The notes under the pieces: model-generated | The model's input: the letters and a program-made list of their open reading frames with translations, nothing else | Database searches by the model: none | What the model was told of the DNA's origin: nothing | Assembly (NCBI RefSeq): GCF_003265305.2 | Contig: NZ_CP033459.1 | Location: forward strand, 2,170,001-2,234,000 | Reading direction: 5' to 3' | From: Pseudoprevotella muciniphila | GTDB taxonomy: Bacteria; Bacteroidota; Bacteroidia; Bacteroidales; Bacteroidaceae | Length of the DNA: 64,000 nt | Shown here: positions 26,191-35,354 of the stretch, one piece after another | How positions within the stretch are numbered: position 1 is the stretch's first letter | Layout of the letters: every line of letters starts with the position of its first letter | Made by a program: the position numbers and the translations under genes

Positions 26191-27438
26191 ATGAAAAAAC
26201 GTACATCATTCATCATGCAGTCGGTGCTGTGGGTAGTCATGGCTGCATTCACTTTTGGAGTAACTTCTTGTGGCGGGGATAATGAAAAAAAGTCATCGGG
26301 AAAAGATGATGACCTGTCTTCAATGATTCCCGACGCGAAAGATGTGGAATCGGCTGTCAACGACATCTTCGAAGAAGCCAAACCGCTGGTGGATTCCGTG
26401 GCAAAAGGCTTTGGAGGTGCGGTCAGTGATGAAGACTACGAGAAAACAAAAGAAGCTGCAAAGGAAACTGCCGGGAAAATCAGTAAGGAAGCAATAGACA
26501 GTGCCGCCGGAAAGATAAACATCATCACGGAAGAGGCTGCGAAGAAACTTGATGAAGCGAAAGAACAGTTAGGGTTGTCGGACAAAGAAAAAGAGGACAA
26601 TTCAGCCAAGGCCGATGCAGAAAAGGAAACAAAGACCGAGCCTGCAGAGCCTGAGCAGAAAGCAGAGAAGAAGGAAGAACCTAAGCCCGAAGCGCGTGCG
26701 CAAGAGCCGGAAAAACCTTCTACAGAGCGCACCACTGTGGCAAAAGTACCACCCGCACCAAAAACCTCTGCAAAACCCGAATATGAGCCACGGCAAGCAC
26801 CGGTGCAGCGAACAGAGCCCCGGCCGCTCCCCGAAAGAAGAAACAGCGAAACCGCTCAGCAAGATGAAGAAATCGAAGGCGATGTGGTTCTCCAATCTCC
26901 TGAAGAGGGACCAACCGCAAGCCGCTGTCGCTGTCCGCGCAAGAATGGTGCAGATGAGAGCACCTGCAACTGTTCAGAGGCACAAAACGGCTGCACATGC
27001 GGCACAGGCTATTGCGAAGGCTGCGACTGCAACGGCACTATGGCAGGAAACGACAAAAATGCCGAATCAGAAGGTCCTTCAGCGTTGGCAATCATCGGCA
27101 TCGTGCTCCTCGCACTGCTCCTCATTGCCGTCATCACGCTGATAGTAGTCCTCACCAGAAAGAACAAAACCGATGCGCAAAACACACCGCCATACGGTCC
27201 TAGTAACGGCTATAACCAACCTTACAACGGCTACACCCAGCCAGGAAATAACTACGGAAACCCCAACAACGGGTATCAACAGCCTTACAACGGTTACCAA
27301 CAACCGGGCGCAGGGTATCAACAGCCCGGCAACGGCTACGGTCAGTCCAATAACTATTACGAAGACCGCGCAAATCCTTACGATAATCCACAGGGTAGTA
27401 CAGACGAACAGCAACCACCCTCAACGCCCGAAGAGTAA
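26191..27438 (+). CDS. Multi-domain lipoprotein with Cys-rich cluster and GYQQP repeats
   Basis: I do not recognise this 415-residue protein. It has a lipoprotein signal with TSC at Cys27, then an acidic amphipathic helical region (residues 35-150). A Pro/Glu/Lys-rich linker follows (150-235). Next is a compact cluster of nine cysteines in 35 residues, starting CRCP and ending CEGCDC, near 245-280. After that come a clear transmembrane helix (about 296-322, LAIIGIVLLALLLIAVITLI) and a C-terminal tail of NGYQQPYNGY-like repeats. The cluster with four CxC pairs looks metal- or disulfide-binding. A lipid anchor plus a later transmembrane helix is topologically unusual. Alternatively the first hydrophobic stretch is only a membrane anchor. 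The function is unknown. Confidence 0.7.
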   Translation: MKKRTSFIMQSVLWVVMAAFTFGVTSCGGDNEKKSSGKDDDLSSMIPDAKDVESAVNDIFEEAKPLVDSVAKGFGGAVSDEDYEKTKEAAKETAGKISKEAIDSAAGKINIITEEAAKKLDEAKEQLGLSDKEKEDNSAKADAEKETKTEPAEPEQKAEKKEEPKPEARAQEPEKPSTERTTVAKVPPAPKTSAKPEYEPRQAPVQRTEPRPLPERRNSETAQQDEEIEGDVVLQSPEEGPTASRCRCPRKNGADESTCNCSEAQNGCTCGTGYCEGCDCNGTMAGNDKNAESEGPSALAIIGIVLLALLLIAVITLIVVLTRKNKTDAQNTPPYGPSNGYNQPYNGYTQPGNNYGNPNNGYQQPYNGYQQPGAGYQQPGNGYGQSNNYYEDRANPYDNPQGSTDEQQPPSTPEE

Positions 27439-27448
27439 TTAGAATCAG

Positions 27449-27488
27449 AAAAAACGCGATGAGCAGCAACCTGCACATCGCGTTTTTT
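27449..27488. terminator. Bidirectional terminator between convergent genes
   Basis: AAAAAACGCGATG pairs perfectly with CATCGCGTTTTTT. It has an A-run on the left and a T-run on the right, so it can end transcripts of the lipoprotein gene and of alaS. Confidence 0.88.
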
Positions 27489-27506
27489 ATATCTATGTGT
27501 TAACCA

Positions 27507-30164
27507 TTACAAATTAGTCAGTTCTATGGCTTTGTCCACGGCGGCTTGGAGGCCGTTGATGTCCTTACCGCCCGCTGTGGCAAAGTGAGGCGCGCCACCG
27601 CCACCGCCCTTGATGAGTTTGGCTGCCTCGCGAACGATGTTGCCGGCATGCAAACCACGTTCTTCCACGAGGTTCTTGCTGATCATCATTGTCAAGAGCG
27701 GCTTGTCCTCGTTGTGCGTGCCTATAGCAATAATGACATTTTCGGGCAACTGGGCTGCAATCTGGAAAGCGAGGTCTTTGGCAACTCCGGGTTCAGTCAT
27801 GCCTGGGATAACAGTTCTTACCACTTTGATACCATTGACTTCTACGGCATCCTTTATGAGACTGTCGCGCATACGCAAAATGTGTTCCTTCATAAAGTTT
27901 TCAACTTGTTTCTGCAGACCGCTATTCTCCTCAATAGTCTTCTGGATGGATGCCGTGAGGTCCTTGGAGTTGTTGAAGAGTCCTTGCAGGTTTTCGAGTA
28001 AATCGGTTTGCATATAGTAGTGTTCCTCTGCCACTTCTCCTGTGATGGCCTCGATGCGACGTACACCTGCTGCTATGCTCGCTTCACTGAGGATGCAGAA
28101 AAAGCCGATGTTACCTGTGCTTTTTACGTGGCAGCCACCGCAGAATTCCACACTCTTGTCAAACTTCACCACGCGCACCTTGTCGCCGTATTTCTCACCA
28201 AAGAGTGCAATGGCACCAAGTTTCTCTGCCTCTTCGATGGGTAGGTCGCGATATTCCTGCAAAGGTATGTTCTGACGGATTCGGCTGTTGACGATGCGCT
28301 CCACCTGACGCAGTTCTTCAGGAGTCGTCTTTTGGAAGTGTGAAAAGTCGAAACGCAGGTAGTTGGGTGTTACGAGCGAACCTTTCTGCTCCACGTGTGT
28401 GCCAAGCACCTCGCGAAGTGCCTGGTCGAGCAGGTGAGTGGCGCTATGATTTGCCTCGCATGCACGACGGGCTTTCTCGTTAACTATAGCCTCGAATTCT
28501 GCAGAGAGATCCGTAGGAAGCTTCTTTGTAAAATGAACGATGACGCCATTTTCCTGTTTTGTGTCAAAAATTTCTATGCTTTCATCGCCACAGCGCAGGA
28601 TGCCCTGGTCGCCTACCTGACCACCCATTTCAGCATAGAATGGTGTGCGGTCGAGCACAATCTGATAGTACGACTTCTTTTTTTCTTCCACCTTGCGGTA
28701 GCGCAGGATGTGCGATGTCTCGCGCGTTACGTCCCAACCTTCGAAAGTGGTTTCTCCGCCTTCGCGAACAACCACCCAGTCGCCTGTCTCTACGCTGGCT
28801 GCATTGCGGGCGCGATCCTTCTGCTTCTGCATCTCCTCATTAAACTTCGCTTCGTCCACCTTCAGGCCATTCTCCTCGCAGATGAGTTGTGTAAGGTCGA
28901 GTGGGAAACCGAAAGTGTCGAACAGCGTGAAAGCCTTGCTGCCATCTACTGTATCAGAGCCGGCAGCCTTAGTCTCTGCCATCACGTTTTCGAGCAGCGA
29001 TATACCTGTGGCGAGTGTGCGAAGGAAGGAATCTTCCTCTTCCTTCATTACCTTAGTGATGAGCACTTCCTGTGCTTTGAGTTCGGGATAGGCTCCTCCC
29101 ATTTCATCGACGAGTGTTGGCACGAGTTTGTACATGAAGGCTTCTGTCTGTTCAAGGTAGGTATAGGCATAGCGCACGGCACGTCGCAGGATGCGGCGGA
29201 TAACGTAGCCTGCCTTGGCATTGGAAGGCAACTGCCCGTCGGCTATGCTGAACGAGATGGCGCGCAGATGGTCGGCTATCACGCGCATAGCAATATCGGT
29301 GGGGTTCGTCAGGCTGTCTTCTTCCGTGGCATTGCCCACATTGTAGCGCTTACCGCTGAGTTCCTCTATCTTGCGAATGATGGGTTGGAACACGTCGGTG
29401 TCGTAGTTCGACTTCTTGCCTTGCAGGGTACGCACGAGGCGTTCGAAGCCCATGCCAGTGTCAATAACCTTTTTGGGAAGCGGTTCGAGAGAACCGTCAG
29501 CCTTGCGGTTATACTGCATGAAGACGAGGTTCCATATTTCGATGACTTGCGGGTCGTCCTTGTTCACGAGTTCTCTGCCGGGCACTTTGGCTTTCAGTTC
29601 TTCGGAACGGGAGTCGATATGAATTTCCGAACAGGGTCCGCAAGGTCCTGTGTCGCCCATTTCCCAGAAATTATCGTGCTTGTTGCCGTTGATGATATGG
29701 TCGGTTGGGAAGTATTTTTCCCAGTAGCCGGCAGCCTCGTCGTCGCGCTCAAGCCCTTCTTCCTCAGAACCTTCGAAAACTGTAACATACAGGTCTTTTG
29801 GATCTATTTTAAGTACATCAACGAGGAACTCGTAGGCATACTTGATGGCATCTTCCTTGAAATAGTCGCCAAAACTCCAGTTGCCGAGCATTTCGAACAT
29901 CGTATGGTGGTAGGTGTCGCGTCCCACTTCCTCGAGGTCGTTGTGCTTTCCGCTCACACGGAGACACTTCTGAGAGTCGGTCTGACGTGGGCATTTGGGT
30001 TCGGCGTTTCCCAGAATGATGTCCTTGAACTGGTTCATACCGGCGTTGGTAAACATCAGGGTGGGGTCGTTCTTGATTACCATCGGTGCGCTGGGCACTA
30101 CGAGATGGTCATGGTCTTCAAAATACTTCTTGAAGGCCTCGCGTATTTCATTGGCTGTCATCAT
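27507..30164 (-). CDS. alaS: Alanyl-tRNA synthetase
   Basis: The 885-residue enzyme charges tRNA-Ala. The catalytic domain is seen in [34 protein letters not shown] and [15 protein letters not shown]. The editing domain has [11 protein letters not shown] and [13 protein letters not shown], which provide the zinc-binding His and Cys residues, and the C-terminal part has [14 protein letters not shown]. Length and order match bacterial AlaRS. Two ATG codons stand in tandem at the start; the first is used here. The long antisense frame across this gene is a shadow. Confidence 0.97.
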   Translation of the reverse strand: MMTANEIREAFKKYFEDHDHLVVPSAPMVIKNDPTLMFTNAGMNQFKDIILGNAEPKCPRQTDSQKCLRVSGKHNDLEEVGRDTYHHTMFEMLGNWSFGDYFKEDAIKYAYEFLVDVLKIDPKDLYVTVFEGSEEEGLERDDEAAGYWEKYFPTDHIINGNKHDNFWEMGDTGPCGPCSEIHIDSRSEELKAKVPGRELVNKDDPQVIEIWNLVFMQYNRKADGSLEPLPKKVIDTGMGFERLVRTLQGKKSNYDTDVFQPIIRKIEELSGKRYNVGNATEEDSLTNPTDIAMRVIADHLRAISFSIADGQLPSNAKAGYVIRRILRRAVRYAYTYLEQTEAFMYKLVPTLVDEMGGAYPELKAQEVLITKVMKEEEDSFLRTLATGISLLENVMAETKAAGSDTVDGSKAFTLFDTFGFPLDLTQLICEENGLKVDEAKFNEEMQKQKDRARNAASVETGDWVVVREGGETTFEGWDVTRETSHILRYRKVEEKKKSYYQIVLDRTPFYAEMGGQVGDQGILRCGDESIEIFDTKQENGVIVHFTKKLPTDLSAEFEAIVNEKARRACEANHSATHLLDQALREVLGTHVEQKGSLVTPNYLRFDFSHFQKTTPEELRQVERIVNSRIRQNIPLQEYRDLPIEEAEKLGAIALFGEKYGDKVRVVKFDKSVEFCGGCHVKSTGNIGFFCILSEASIAAGVRRIEAITGEVAEEHYYMQTDLLENLQGLFNNSKDLTASIQKTIEENSGLQKQVENFMKEHILRMRDSLIKDAVEVNGIKVVRTVIPGMTEPGVAKDLAFQIAAQLPENVIIAIGTHNEDKPLLTMMISKNLVEERGLHAGNIVREAAKLIKGGGGGAPHFATAGGKDINGLQAAVDKAIELTNL

Positions 30165-30191
30165 TTAGTCTTGTTTTTTTATTTTCGGACG

Positions 30192-30199
30192 CAAAGTTA
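30192..30199 (-). promoter_or_regulatory. -7 promoter box of alaS
   Basis: On the minus strand TAACTTTG matches TAnnTTTG 28 bases before the start codon. Confidence 0.6.
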
Positions 30200-30260
30200 C
30201 TGCAAACCGCCCACTTATAAAAAACTTACTTGTTGTTTTTAAGAAATAAAAGCGCAAAAA

Positions 30261-30296
30261 TGGATTAAATGGATTAAATGGATTAAATGGATTAGA
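30261..30296. repeat. Four tandem 9-bp repeats
   Basis: TGGATTAAA occurs three times in a row, followed by the variant TGGATTAGA. They lie between the divergent alaS and SIMPL genes. Confidence 0.9.
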
Positions 30297-30326
30297 AAGG
30301 AATGATCTGTTATGTTCTTTTTTTTT

Positions 30327-30334
30327 TAATTTTG
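30327..30334 (+). promoter_or_regulatory. -7 promoter box of the SIMPL gene
   Basis: TAATTTTG matches TAnnTTTG 33 bases before the start codon. Confidence 0.5.
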
Positions 30335-30367
30335 TTGCAGAAACAAACCAGATAAAAATAAATCATC

Positions 30368-31078
30368 ATGAAAGTAAAAGAAGTTTTCAAAAGCAATCAC
30401 ATCATCCCTGCCTGCGTCATTGCATTGGGCATCTTCTGTATGGGATGGTTCATCTACGCCGGCATCTCCAAACTGGCAAACAAGGACCGCACGGTAAGTG
30501 TCCGCGGACTTGCCGAGCGTCAGGTCAAGGCAGACCGTGTAACATGGCCCCTCTCATTTAAGGTGTCGGGCAACGACTTACAAGCGCTTTACAGCGAAAT
30601 CAATACCAAGAACAAGATCATTACCGACTATCTGAGGAAGAATGGTTTCACTGACGGCGAAATTTCAACCAGCGCACCAAGTGTAAGTGATACGGACACA
30701 GAAGAGTATAGCAGCGATAACAAGAAGGCAAGATATTTCATCGGTTCTTCGATTACTGTTATGACAAATAAAGTGGACCTCGTGAATGATTTGACCAATA
30801 AAACGGGTGAACTCATCGAACAGGGTGTAACGCTTGAGTCAAGTACCCCTTCTTTCGATTATACCGGACTGAACACCATCAAGCCCGCCATGATTGAAGA
30901 AGCCACGAAGAATGCACGCGAAGCGGCTGAGAAGTTTGCCAAAGACAGCGAAAGTTCGCTCGGCAAGATTATGACTGCAAGACAGGGTGTGTTCGAGATA
31001 GAAGACCTGGATGAATACACGCCTATCTATAAGACCGTGCGCGTAGTAACTGCCATCGATTACTTCCTCGACAACTAA
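30368..31078 (+). CDS. SIMPL (DUF541) domain protein
   Basis: The 236-residue product has one N-terminal membrane span (about residues 12-34) and then the SIMPL domain. The domain shows VSVRGLAERQVKADRVTWPL, LRKNGFTDGEISTSAPSV, and a C-terminal AREAAEKFAKDSESSLGKI. SIMPL proteins of Gram-negative bacteria are periplasmic and poorly characterised; the E. coli relative YggE affects oxidative stress. Here the protein stays anchored in the inner membrane. The gene is monocistronic, between its own promoter box and a terminator. Confidence 0.87.
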   Translation: MKVKEVFKSNHIIPACVIALGIFCMGWFIYAGISKLANKDRTVSVRGLAERQVKADRVTWPLSFKVSGNDLQALYSEINTKNKIITDYLRKNGFTDGEISTSAPSVSDTDTEEYSSDNKKARYFIGSSITVMTNKVDLVNDLTNKTGELIEQGVTLESSTPSFDYTGLNTIKPAMIEEATKNAREAAEKFAKDSESSLGKIMTARQGVFEIEDLDEYTPIYKTVRVVTAIDYFLDN

Positions 31079-31108
31079 GGAAACTACCTCGCAGATTTTC
31101 AGAAAAGC

Positions 31109-31150
31109 AGAGGGCACTCATTCACCCATAACGGGTAAGAGTGCCCTCTT
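31109..31150. terminator. Terminator between convergent SIMPL and C10 peptidase genes
   Basis: AGAGGGCACTC pairs perfectly with GAGTGCCCTCT. The loop holds a second short stem (ACCC/GGGT). The T-tail is short. Confidence 0.75.
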
Positions 31151-31167
31151 GTTATATGTCTGCCCGC

Positions 31168-33024
31168 TCACCGCGTAACGACGATTTTTCGGCTTGTTTT
31201 CCCTTGTCGTCTGATATAAATGCCGGTAGCGGTCGGCGCAGCCACTTGTCTGCCCTCTATGGTGTACCACCTGACGGGCAAATCGCTTTCTGTCTCGCTG
31301 GAAACATCGTCTATCCCTTCCACAACGGGCATCGTGAACGTCGTTTCATAGATGACGGGCCAATTCTGGCGGATGCGTATGATGTAAGTCTGTCCCGGCA
31401 CAAGATTATTGAACGTAACCTCTCCGTTTGTGGCGTCGCCGGCAGCCACATAAACGTCCTCATATTCGCTGCGTATGTCGCGTGACGGTGCGGCAGGGTC
31501 GGCAAGCGAGTAAATCATCATTTCTCCGAAACGGGCAGAGGTGGATTTGTTAGAAAACGATACGGAAAAAGTTGCGGAGAACGGGTCGGGGAAAGTAATG
31601 GTTGGGTTAACCACGGTAACTTCCGGTTGTTCCTGTTCTGCAACGTCTATGATGCACTCGTAGGGAATGTGTTCATCATCCGGACTCATGCGGAACATGC
31701 GCACACCACAGGTGTCGAATTTCACCTGAATGCTGATTTTGCCTGTTGCTTTAGGTGGCAGCGATATGCCTGAGAGTTTATAGTAGTGCGCCTGTTTGAA
31801 AAAAGCCGTATCTGCCAGTTCATTGGTAAAGAATTCGTATGGCGTTGTAAGGTAATTGTCTGTTGTATTTCTCAAATAGACAGTGATAGGCGTGAGAGCA
31901 TTTGTTACAGGCGGTTGGCTAAATACTACCGAATCCACCACAATGTCCAAGGAATCGCGGGCAAGGGTGTCGGGTAGGGCAGTGTCTACCGAGTCGGGAC
32001 AAAGCAGAATCGCTTGCTGATTGCAGAAATAGCCTTTTGAAATGGCAAGTTCCCCAACATCGTTTCCCTGAAACAGATAATTGAGTGCGTCGAGCCGGAA
32101 ATAACCATCAAAGTTGCCGCCATAGCCCCAGTTTACATGGAAGAGCCCGTCGGCGTCAAGTCCGTCGATGACAAAAGCATGACCGTTGATGTCTGTGGTG
32201 TAACCGGCATAGAAAACGGGCCGTCCTGCCTTTAGTTCGGATTCAATGATGCGGTACCAGTCGCGTGTGTCGTACTGATAACTGTCCATGTAGTGAACGT
32301 ATTTCATGCCGAAGGCACGCTTCAGTGGTTCTTCGAGCCGCCACACCGATGCTCCGCTTTCGGTCACGCCAAAATTCATACGCGCTGCCACAGCGCAGAT
32401 ATAGCCCAGTTGTGCCACGGGGTGAACGTCCTCGTCAGTATCGGCTGTGGTATAAATATCGCGTATGTTTTTCGTTCCCACGGTAGTGCCGGGCAGAATG
32501 TCGTCGATGGTATAGTGTCGTGTAGTCCAGCCGTGGAGGGTGTCCAGTAGTACCACATCGCGTCGATAATAAGTCAGGATCTGTTCCAATGCAGTAGCCA
32601 CGCATCCCACACGACAACGCACTTCGCTCATCGTGCTGTCATCGTCCATGTAATAAGGGCAGTAGGCATTGTAAGGCTCGTTGTAACTGTGTTTGGTGGT
32701 AAGCATCGGACTAACAATGGCCGTGGTAAATGCTTTCGATGATGGAACAGTCTGTCGCATCATCGCCTTAATTACAGTCGGTACTTCTGTGGCAGAATTA
32801 TCGCCATATCCAAGTACGGTCTTTCCATCGTTGCTCACCAGCACGAAGCGCCCTTCACTGTCATTGAAAAGCGTGGCATTTGTGCTCTTCATCCTGCAGT
32901 CCAGTCTGGGCAGGCTGTTGCCGCGTTTTTTCTGCATGAAACGCTGTGCCGAAGTCAGTGCAGGCTGCGCAGAACAAAAGGTGCAGAATATCAGAAACAA
33001 AGTGTATATGGTCAGTCTTTTCAT
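31168..33024 (-). CDS. C10 family (streptopain-like) cysteine peptidase with T9SS-type tail
   Basis: The 618-residue protein has a signal peptide (to about residue 19) and a propeptide-like segment. The C10 catalytic domain carries the probable nucleophile Cys141 in CRVGCVATALEQIL and His282 in NGHAFVIDGLD; VNWGYGGNFDGYF follows as in streptopain. After it come two beta-sandwich domains and a C-terminal tail VRWYTIEGRQVAA...GIYIRRQGKTSRKIVV resembling type IX secretion sorting signals. C10 enzymes are secreted proteases, and in Bacteroidetes some are virulence factors. It is transcribed alone. The family call is firm; the substrate is unknown. Confidence 0.9.
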   Translation of the reverse strand: MKRLTIYTLFLIFCTFCSAQPALTSAQRFMQKKRGNSLPRLDCRMKSTNATLFNDSEGRFVLVSNDGKTVLGYGDNSATEVPTVIKAMMRQTVPSSKAFTTAIVSPMLTTKHSYNEPYNAYCPYYMDDDSTMSEVRCRVGCVATALEQILTYYRRDVVLLDTLHGWTTRHYTIDDILPGTTVGTKNIRDIYTTADTDEDVHPVAQLGYICAVAARMNFGVTESGASVWRLEEPLKRAFGMKYVHYMDSYQYDTRDWYRIIESELKAGRPVFYAGYTTDINGHAFVIDGLDADGLFHVNWGYGGNFDGYFRLDALNYLFQGNDVGELAISKGYFCNQQAILLCPDSVDTALPDTLARDSLDIVVDSVVFSQPPVTNALTPITVYLRNTTDNYLTTPYEFFTNELADTAFFKQAHYYKLSGISLPPKATGKISIQVKFDTCGVRMFRMSPDDEHIPYECIIDVAEQEQPEVTVVNPTITFPDPFSATFSVSFSNKSTSARFGEMMIYSLADPAAPSRDIRSEYEDVYVAAGDATNGEVTFNNLVPGQTYIIRIRQNWPVIYETTFTMPVVEGIDDVSSETESDLPVRWYTIEGRQVAAPTATGIYIRRQGKTSRKIVVTR

Positions 33025-33072
33025 TTTTTTAAGCGTTCCGGCGATTGGAAGTGTTCAGGTTGGTAAATAGTG

Positions 33073-34503
33073 TCAGAACAATGGTGAGAAGAGTCGCGTC
33101 AGCGATTCTTGTATCTTGCGACGCATCGGGCGCTTGTTCCATTCCTCCAACTCTATTTCTTTGCAACGCTTCATATCGTTCTCGAAAACTTCGCGCACTT
33201 TTTTTGCGCAGTCGTCATCATATATTAACGCGTTCGATTCGAAATTGTTGTTGAATGATCGAAAATCCATATTGGCAGATCCTACAGAACACCAATCGTC
33301 GTCAATGACCAATGCCTTTGTATGAAGGAATCCATCTGTCATCATATATACTTTCACACCTGCTCTGAGAAGGTCTTCTACATAACTATCGTTAGCCCAT
33401 CTGAGCATGATGCCATCGGGCTTCATCGGAATCATCACTCTCACATCAATGCCTGCGAGGGCTGCAATTTGAAGTGCTTGCATTACGGGTTCCGTCGGCA
33501 TGAAGTAGGGTGTCTGCACATAGACGTAGCGCGTGGCTTGACTAATGGCATGACATAGCGCAAACATAATTTCAGGATAGGCAGATACTGGGTAAGACGA
33601 AACGATTTGCATCAGCGCACTGTTCTGCGACACAAGTTGCGGACTGGCGAAAAGTTCCTCCATCGCTATTTCCTTTTCTTCTTCCCTTAAGAACTGCCAA
33701 TCGACGAGGAAAATGCGTTGCAAGCGTCCTACAGCATTTCCGCGCACCAACAATTGCATGTCGCGCCATTCATTTATTCGCGTGCTGACATAGCGCAAGG
33801 CGAGATTCATGCCGCCTATGAAACCCACACTGCCATCGATGACAATAATTTTTCTGTGGTTACGATAGTTGATTTTGTGCGATAGCGAAGGGAAGCGCAC
33901 AGGCATGAATGGCACCACTTCTATACCTGCATCTGTCATTGTGCGGAAAAAGCGGTCGGACACGTTCCAACACCCCACATCGTCGTAAATCAACCTAACA
34001 CTAATGCCTTCTTTCGCTTTGTCGATAAGCGCATCGCGCACCAAACGTCCCACTGCGTCATCTTCAATAATGTAAGTCTCGATATGGATGTGGTGTTGAG
34101 CCCCATAGATGGATCGTAAGAGCGCTTGCAGAAAGTCTTTGCCGTTAGTGAGCAGTTCCACCTGATTGTTGTCGGCAAGGAAAGCCCATGAATCATTTTC
34201 GTTGAGTTCGATGAGTTGGGCATATTTCTTTGGCAGTTTCAGTTGTTTATTCCTGAGGTCGCGCTGGAGCATACTCGCATTGATTTGGATGTATCGGTGG
34301 CGGTTGATGTAGCGCGTTCGCTTTATGGTCTGCCCGAAGAAAATAAAGGCGATGGGGCCTGCCACTGGCAAGAGGACAATGGCTACTACCCATGCAATGG
34401 TCTTTTCGGGCTGCCTATTTTCGAGCAGAACGATGAATACCATACTCGCAACGAGTATGAAGTAAATGGAGGCTCCTATCCAAAAAAGTACTTGTGTCAG
34501 CAT
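33073..34503 (-). CDS. cls: Cardiolipin synthase
   Basis: This 476-residue phospholipase-D-type enzyme joins phosphatidylglycerol molecules into cardiolipin at the inner membrane. Two N-terminal membrane helices (about residues 5-25 and 35-57) are followed by two HKD motifs. The first is HRKIIVIDGSVGFIGGMN and the second HTKALVIDDDWCSVGSAN, each with its downstream GG/GS and N residues. The length is typical of ClsA-like proteins. Confidence 0.94.
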   Translation of the reverse strand: MLTQVLFWIGASIYFILVASMVFIVLLENRQPEKTIAWVVAIVLLPVAGPIAFIFFGQTIKRTRYINRHRYIQINASMLQRDLRNKQLKLPKKYAQLIELNENDSWAFLADNNQVELLTNGKDFLQALLRSIYGAQHHIHIETYIIEDDAVGRLVRDALIDKAKEGISVRLIYDDVGCWNVSDRFFRTMTDAGIEVVPFMPVRFPSLSHKINYRNHRKIIVIDGSVGFIGGMNLALRYVSTRINEWRDMQLLVRGNAVGRLQRIFLVDWQFLREEEKEIAMEELFASPQLVSQNSALMQIVSSYPVSAYPEIMFALCHAISQATRYVYVQTPYFMPTEPVMQALQIAALAGIDVRVMIPMKPDGIMLRWANDSYVEDLLRAGVKVYMMTDGFLHTKALVIDDDWCSVGSANMDFRSFNNNFESNALIYDDDCAKKVREVFENDMKRCKEIELEEWNKRPMRRKIQESLTRLFSPLF

Positions 34504-34524
34504 TCAGGTAGCATCTTTTCTTCG

Positions 34525-34532
34525 CAAAACTA
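34525..34532 (-). promoter_or_regulatory. -7 promoter box of cls
   Basis: On the minus strand TAGTTTTG matches TAnnTTTG 22 bases before the start codon. Confidence 0.55.
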
Positions 34533-34586
34533 TAAATTATTTTCTGATTGCTGCGAATTATGTAGTCAGTTTCCAAAATTTGTTTG

Positions 34587-34594
34587 TAGGTTTG
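34587..34594 (+). promoter_or_regulatory. -7 promoter box of the DUF2027 gene
   Basis: TAGGTTTG matches TAnnTTTG 28 bases before the start codon. Confidence 0.55.
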
Positions 34595-34621
34595 CAATGA
34601 AAACATAATTATAACACTACT

Positions 34622-35323
34622 ATGAAGATAGGAGATACAGTTAGATTTTTGAATGAAATAGGCGGTGGTGTCATCGTCGGTTTTCAGGACAAGAATATCG
34701 TGCTCGTTAAGGGCGACGATGGTTTTGAAATACCCACACTCATAAGCGAAGTCGTGGTCATGGAGTCGAAAGACGAGGAAGGCGAACGCCCTGCCAAGAA
34801 ACCGTCTGCCAATGCCGACAACCGTTTCCGTACGCGTCAGCCCGACACATACGTTCGTTCTTTCGATGATGACGAAGACGAAAAACCCGTTACTTTCAAA
34901 CCGCGCCCGATGGAGCGCCGTGGGGCAGATGTGCTGCGTCTCTACCTCGCTTTCCTGCCTTTTGATGAAGATACGGAAGAACCCAAACTGGAAGTCTATC
35001 TCATCAACGACAGCAACTATTCCCTCGGCATAGCAATCATCCAGATAGAGAACGCTGCCGGCAAAGTGCGTCACGAAGGCACCTTCGAACCTAACACCAA
35101 GCAGTTCCTCGAAGAAATGACTTACAGGCAACTCGGCGAGTGGGAGCGAATCACTATTCAGGGTTATGCCGTAAAATACAACAAACCTTTCCGCATCAAG
35201 CCCGCCTTTAGCACAAAACTGCGCATCGACGGCAGTAAGTTCTACAAACCCGGTGCCTTTTCCGATACCGACTTCTTCGATGAGAAAGTGCGGCTTATAG
35301 AGGTGAAAATAGAAGGCCAATAA
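34622..35323 (+). CDS. DUF2027 protein lacking the C-terminal Smr domain
   Basis: The 233-residue protein starts with the characteristic MKIGDTVRFLNEIGGGVIVG and DGFEIPTLISEVVV. A charged linker and the central beta domain follow (RGADVLRLYLAFLP, EVYLINDSNYSLG, FEPNTKQFLEEM, LRIDGSKFYKPG). Bacteroides relatives that I remember continue for about 110 more residues into an Smr (MutS2-like) nuclease domain with a VDLHI...IHGKGDG motif. Here the frame stops right after FDEKVRLIEVKIEGQ, and a transposase gene starts 32 bases later. The Smr part is not found elsewhere in the window. Either this lineage has a short form, or the end was lost with the transposase insertion. Confidence 0.82.
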   Translation: MKIGDTVRFLNEIGGGVIVGFQDKNIVLVKGDDGFEIPTLISEVVVMESKDEEGERPAKKPSANADNRFRTRQPDTYVRSFDDDEDEKPVTFKPRPMERRGADVLRLYLAFLPFDEDTEEPKLEVYLINDSNYSLGIAIIQIENAAGKVRHEGTFEPNTKQFLEEMTYRQLGEWERITIQGYAVKYNKPFRIKPAFSTKLRIDGSKFYKPGAFSDTDFFDEKVRLIEVKIEGQ

Positions 35324-35354
35324 GTAGAAGGAATAACTCCTTGATACCTCTGGC

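Noticed and set aside
28395-30242. Open frame of 615 codons on the plus strand across alaS
   Set aside because: It is antisense to the well-conserved alaS gene over its whole length, has no recognisable domain and looks like a codon-bias shadow.
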